Assembly (NCBI GenBank): GCA_934477985.1
Contig: CAKSOR010000211.1
Coordinates: forward strand, 1 to 5,359
Source: an uncultured Eubacteriales bacterium
GTDB taxonomy: Bacteria > Bacillota > Clostridia > Oscillospirales > CAG-272
Length of the DNA stretch: 5,359 nucleotides
Direction: 5' to 3'
The notes beneath the pieces were generated by a model. That model had not been told where the DNA came from, did no database searches, and was given only the letters and a program-made list of their open reading frames with translations. A program made the translations under genes and the position numbers. This document shows positions 5,359 through 5,359 of the stretch, piece by piece. Position 1 is the stretch's first letter, and every line of letters begins with the position of its first letter.

Positions 5359-5359
5359 G

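Overview
The window looks like chromosomal DNA from a GC-rich Firmicute, most likely an uncultured clostridial (Oscillospirales-like) gut-type bacterium. This is an inference. It rests on strong AGGAGG-type ribosome binding sites, a textbook sigma-A promoter, a MATE transporter of the kind common in Clostridia, a small SpoIVFB-like M50 protease, and a near-consensus Firmicute-type parS site. No rRNA, tRNA, CRISPR array, transposase or phage gene is visible.

Positions 1-2697 hold a two-gene minus-strand operon. A beta-lactamase-related (S12/class C-like) serine hydrolase (1264-2697) is followed, with an ATGA overlap, by an uncharacterised, probably beta-propeller protein (89-1267). The operon is bracketed by two inverted copies of a 44-base repeat (49-92 and 2751-2794, 42 of 44 bases identical). 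Their conserved ends face inward, and the left copy supplies the stop codon of the propeller gene. The left copy continues outward into a hairpin (14-46).

Positions 2698-3026 are non-coding. They hold the leader of the serine hydrolase gene, the right repeat copy, and at 2838-2853 a palindromic site that matches the ParB-binding parS consensus at 15 of 16 bases. I see no gene in the rest.

Positions 3027-4409 encode a 12-helix MATE-family efflux transporter on the minus strand. It is driven by a perfect TTGACA-17-TATAAT promoter (4441-4469), which fixes its start at 4409.

Positions 4410-4528 are a divergent intergenic region. From it a plus-strand pair is read: a 79-residue single-pass membrane protein (4529-4768) and a compact site-2 protease (4765-5289). 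The two overlap by TTGA, and the protease has only a TTG start. A strong hairpin terminator (5272-5315) begins inside the last protease codons, and a perfect 14-bp GC hairpin (5328-5358) closes the window.

The most interesting items are the parS-like site, the inverted-repeat-bracketed hydrolase/propeller pair, and the small membrane protein coupled to an intramembrane protease, which could be its regulator or substrate.
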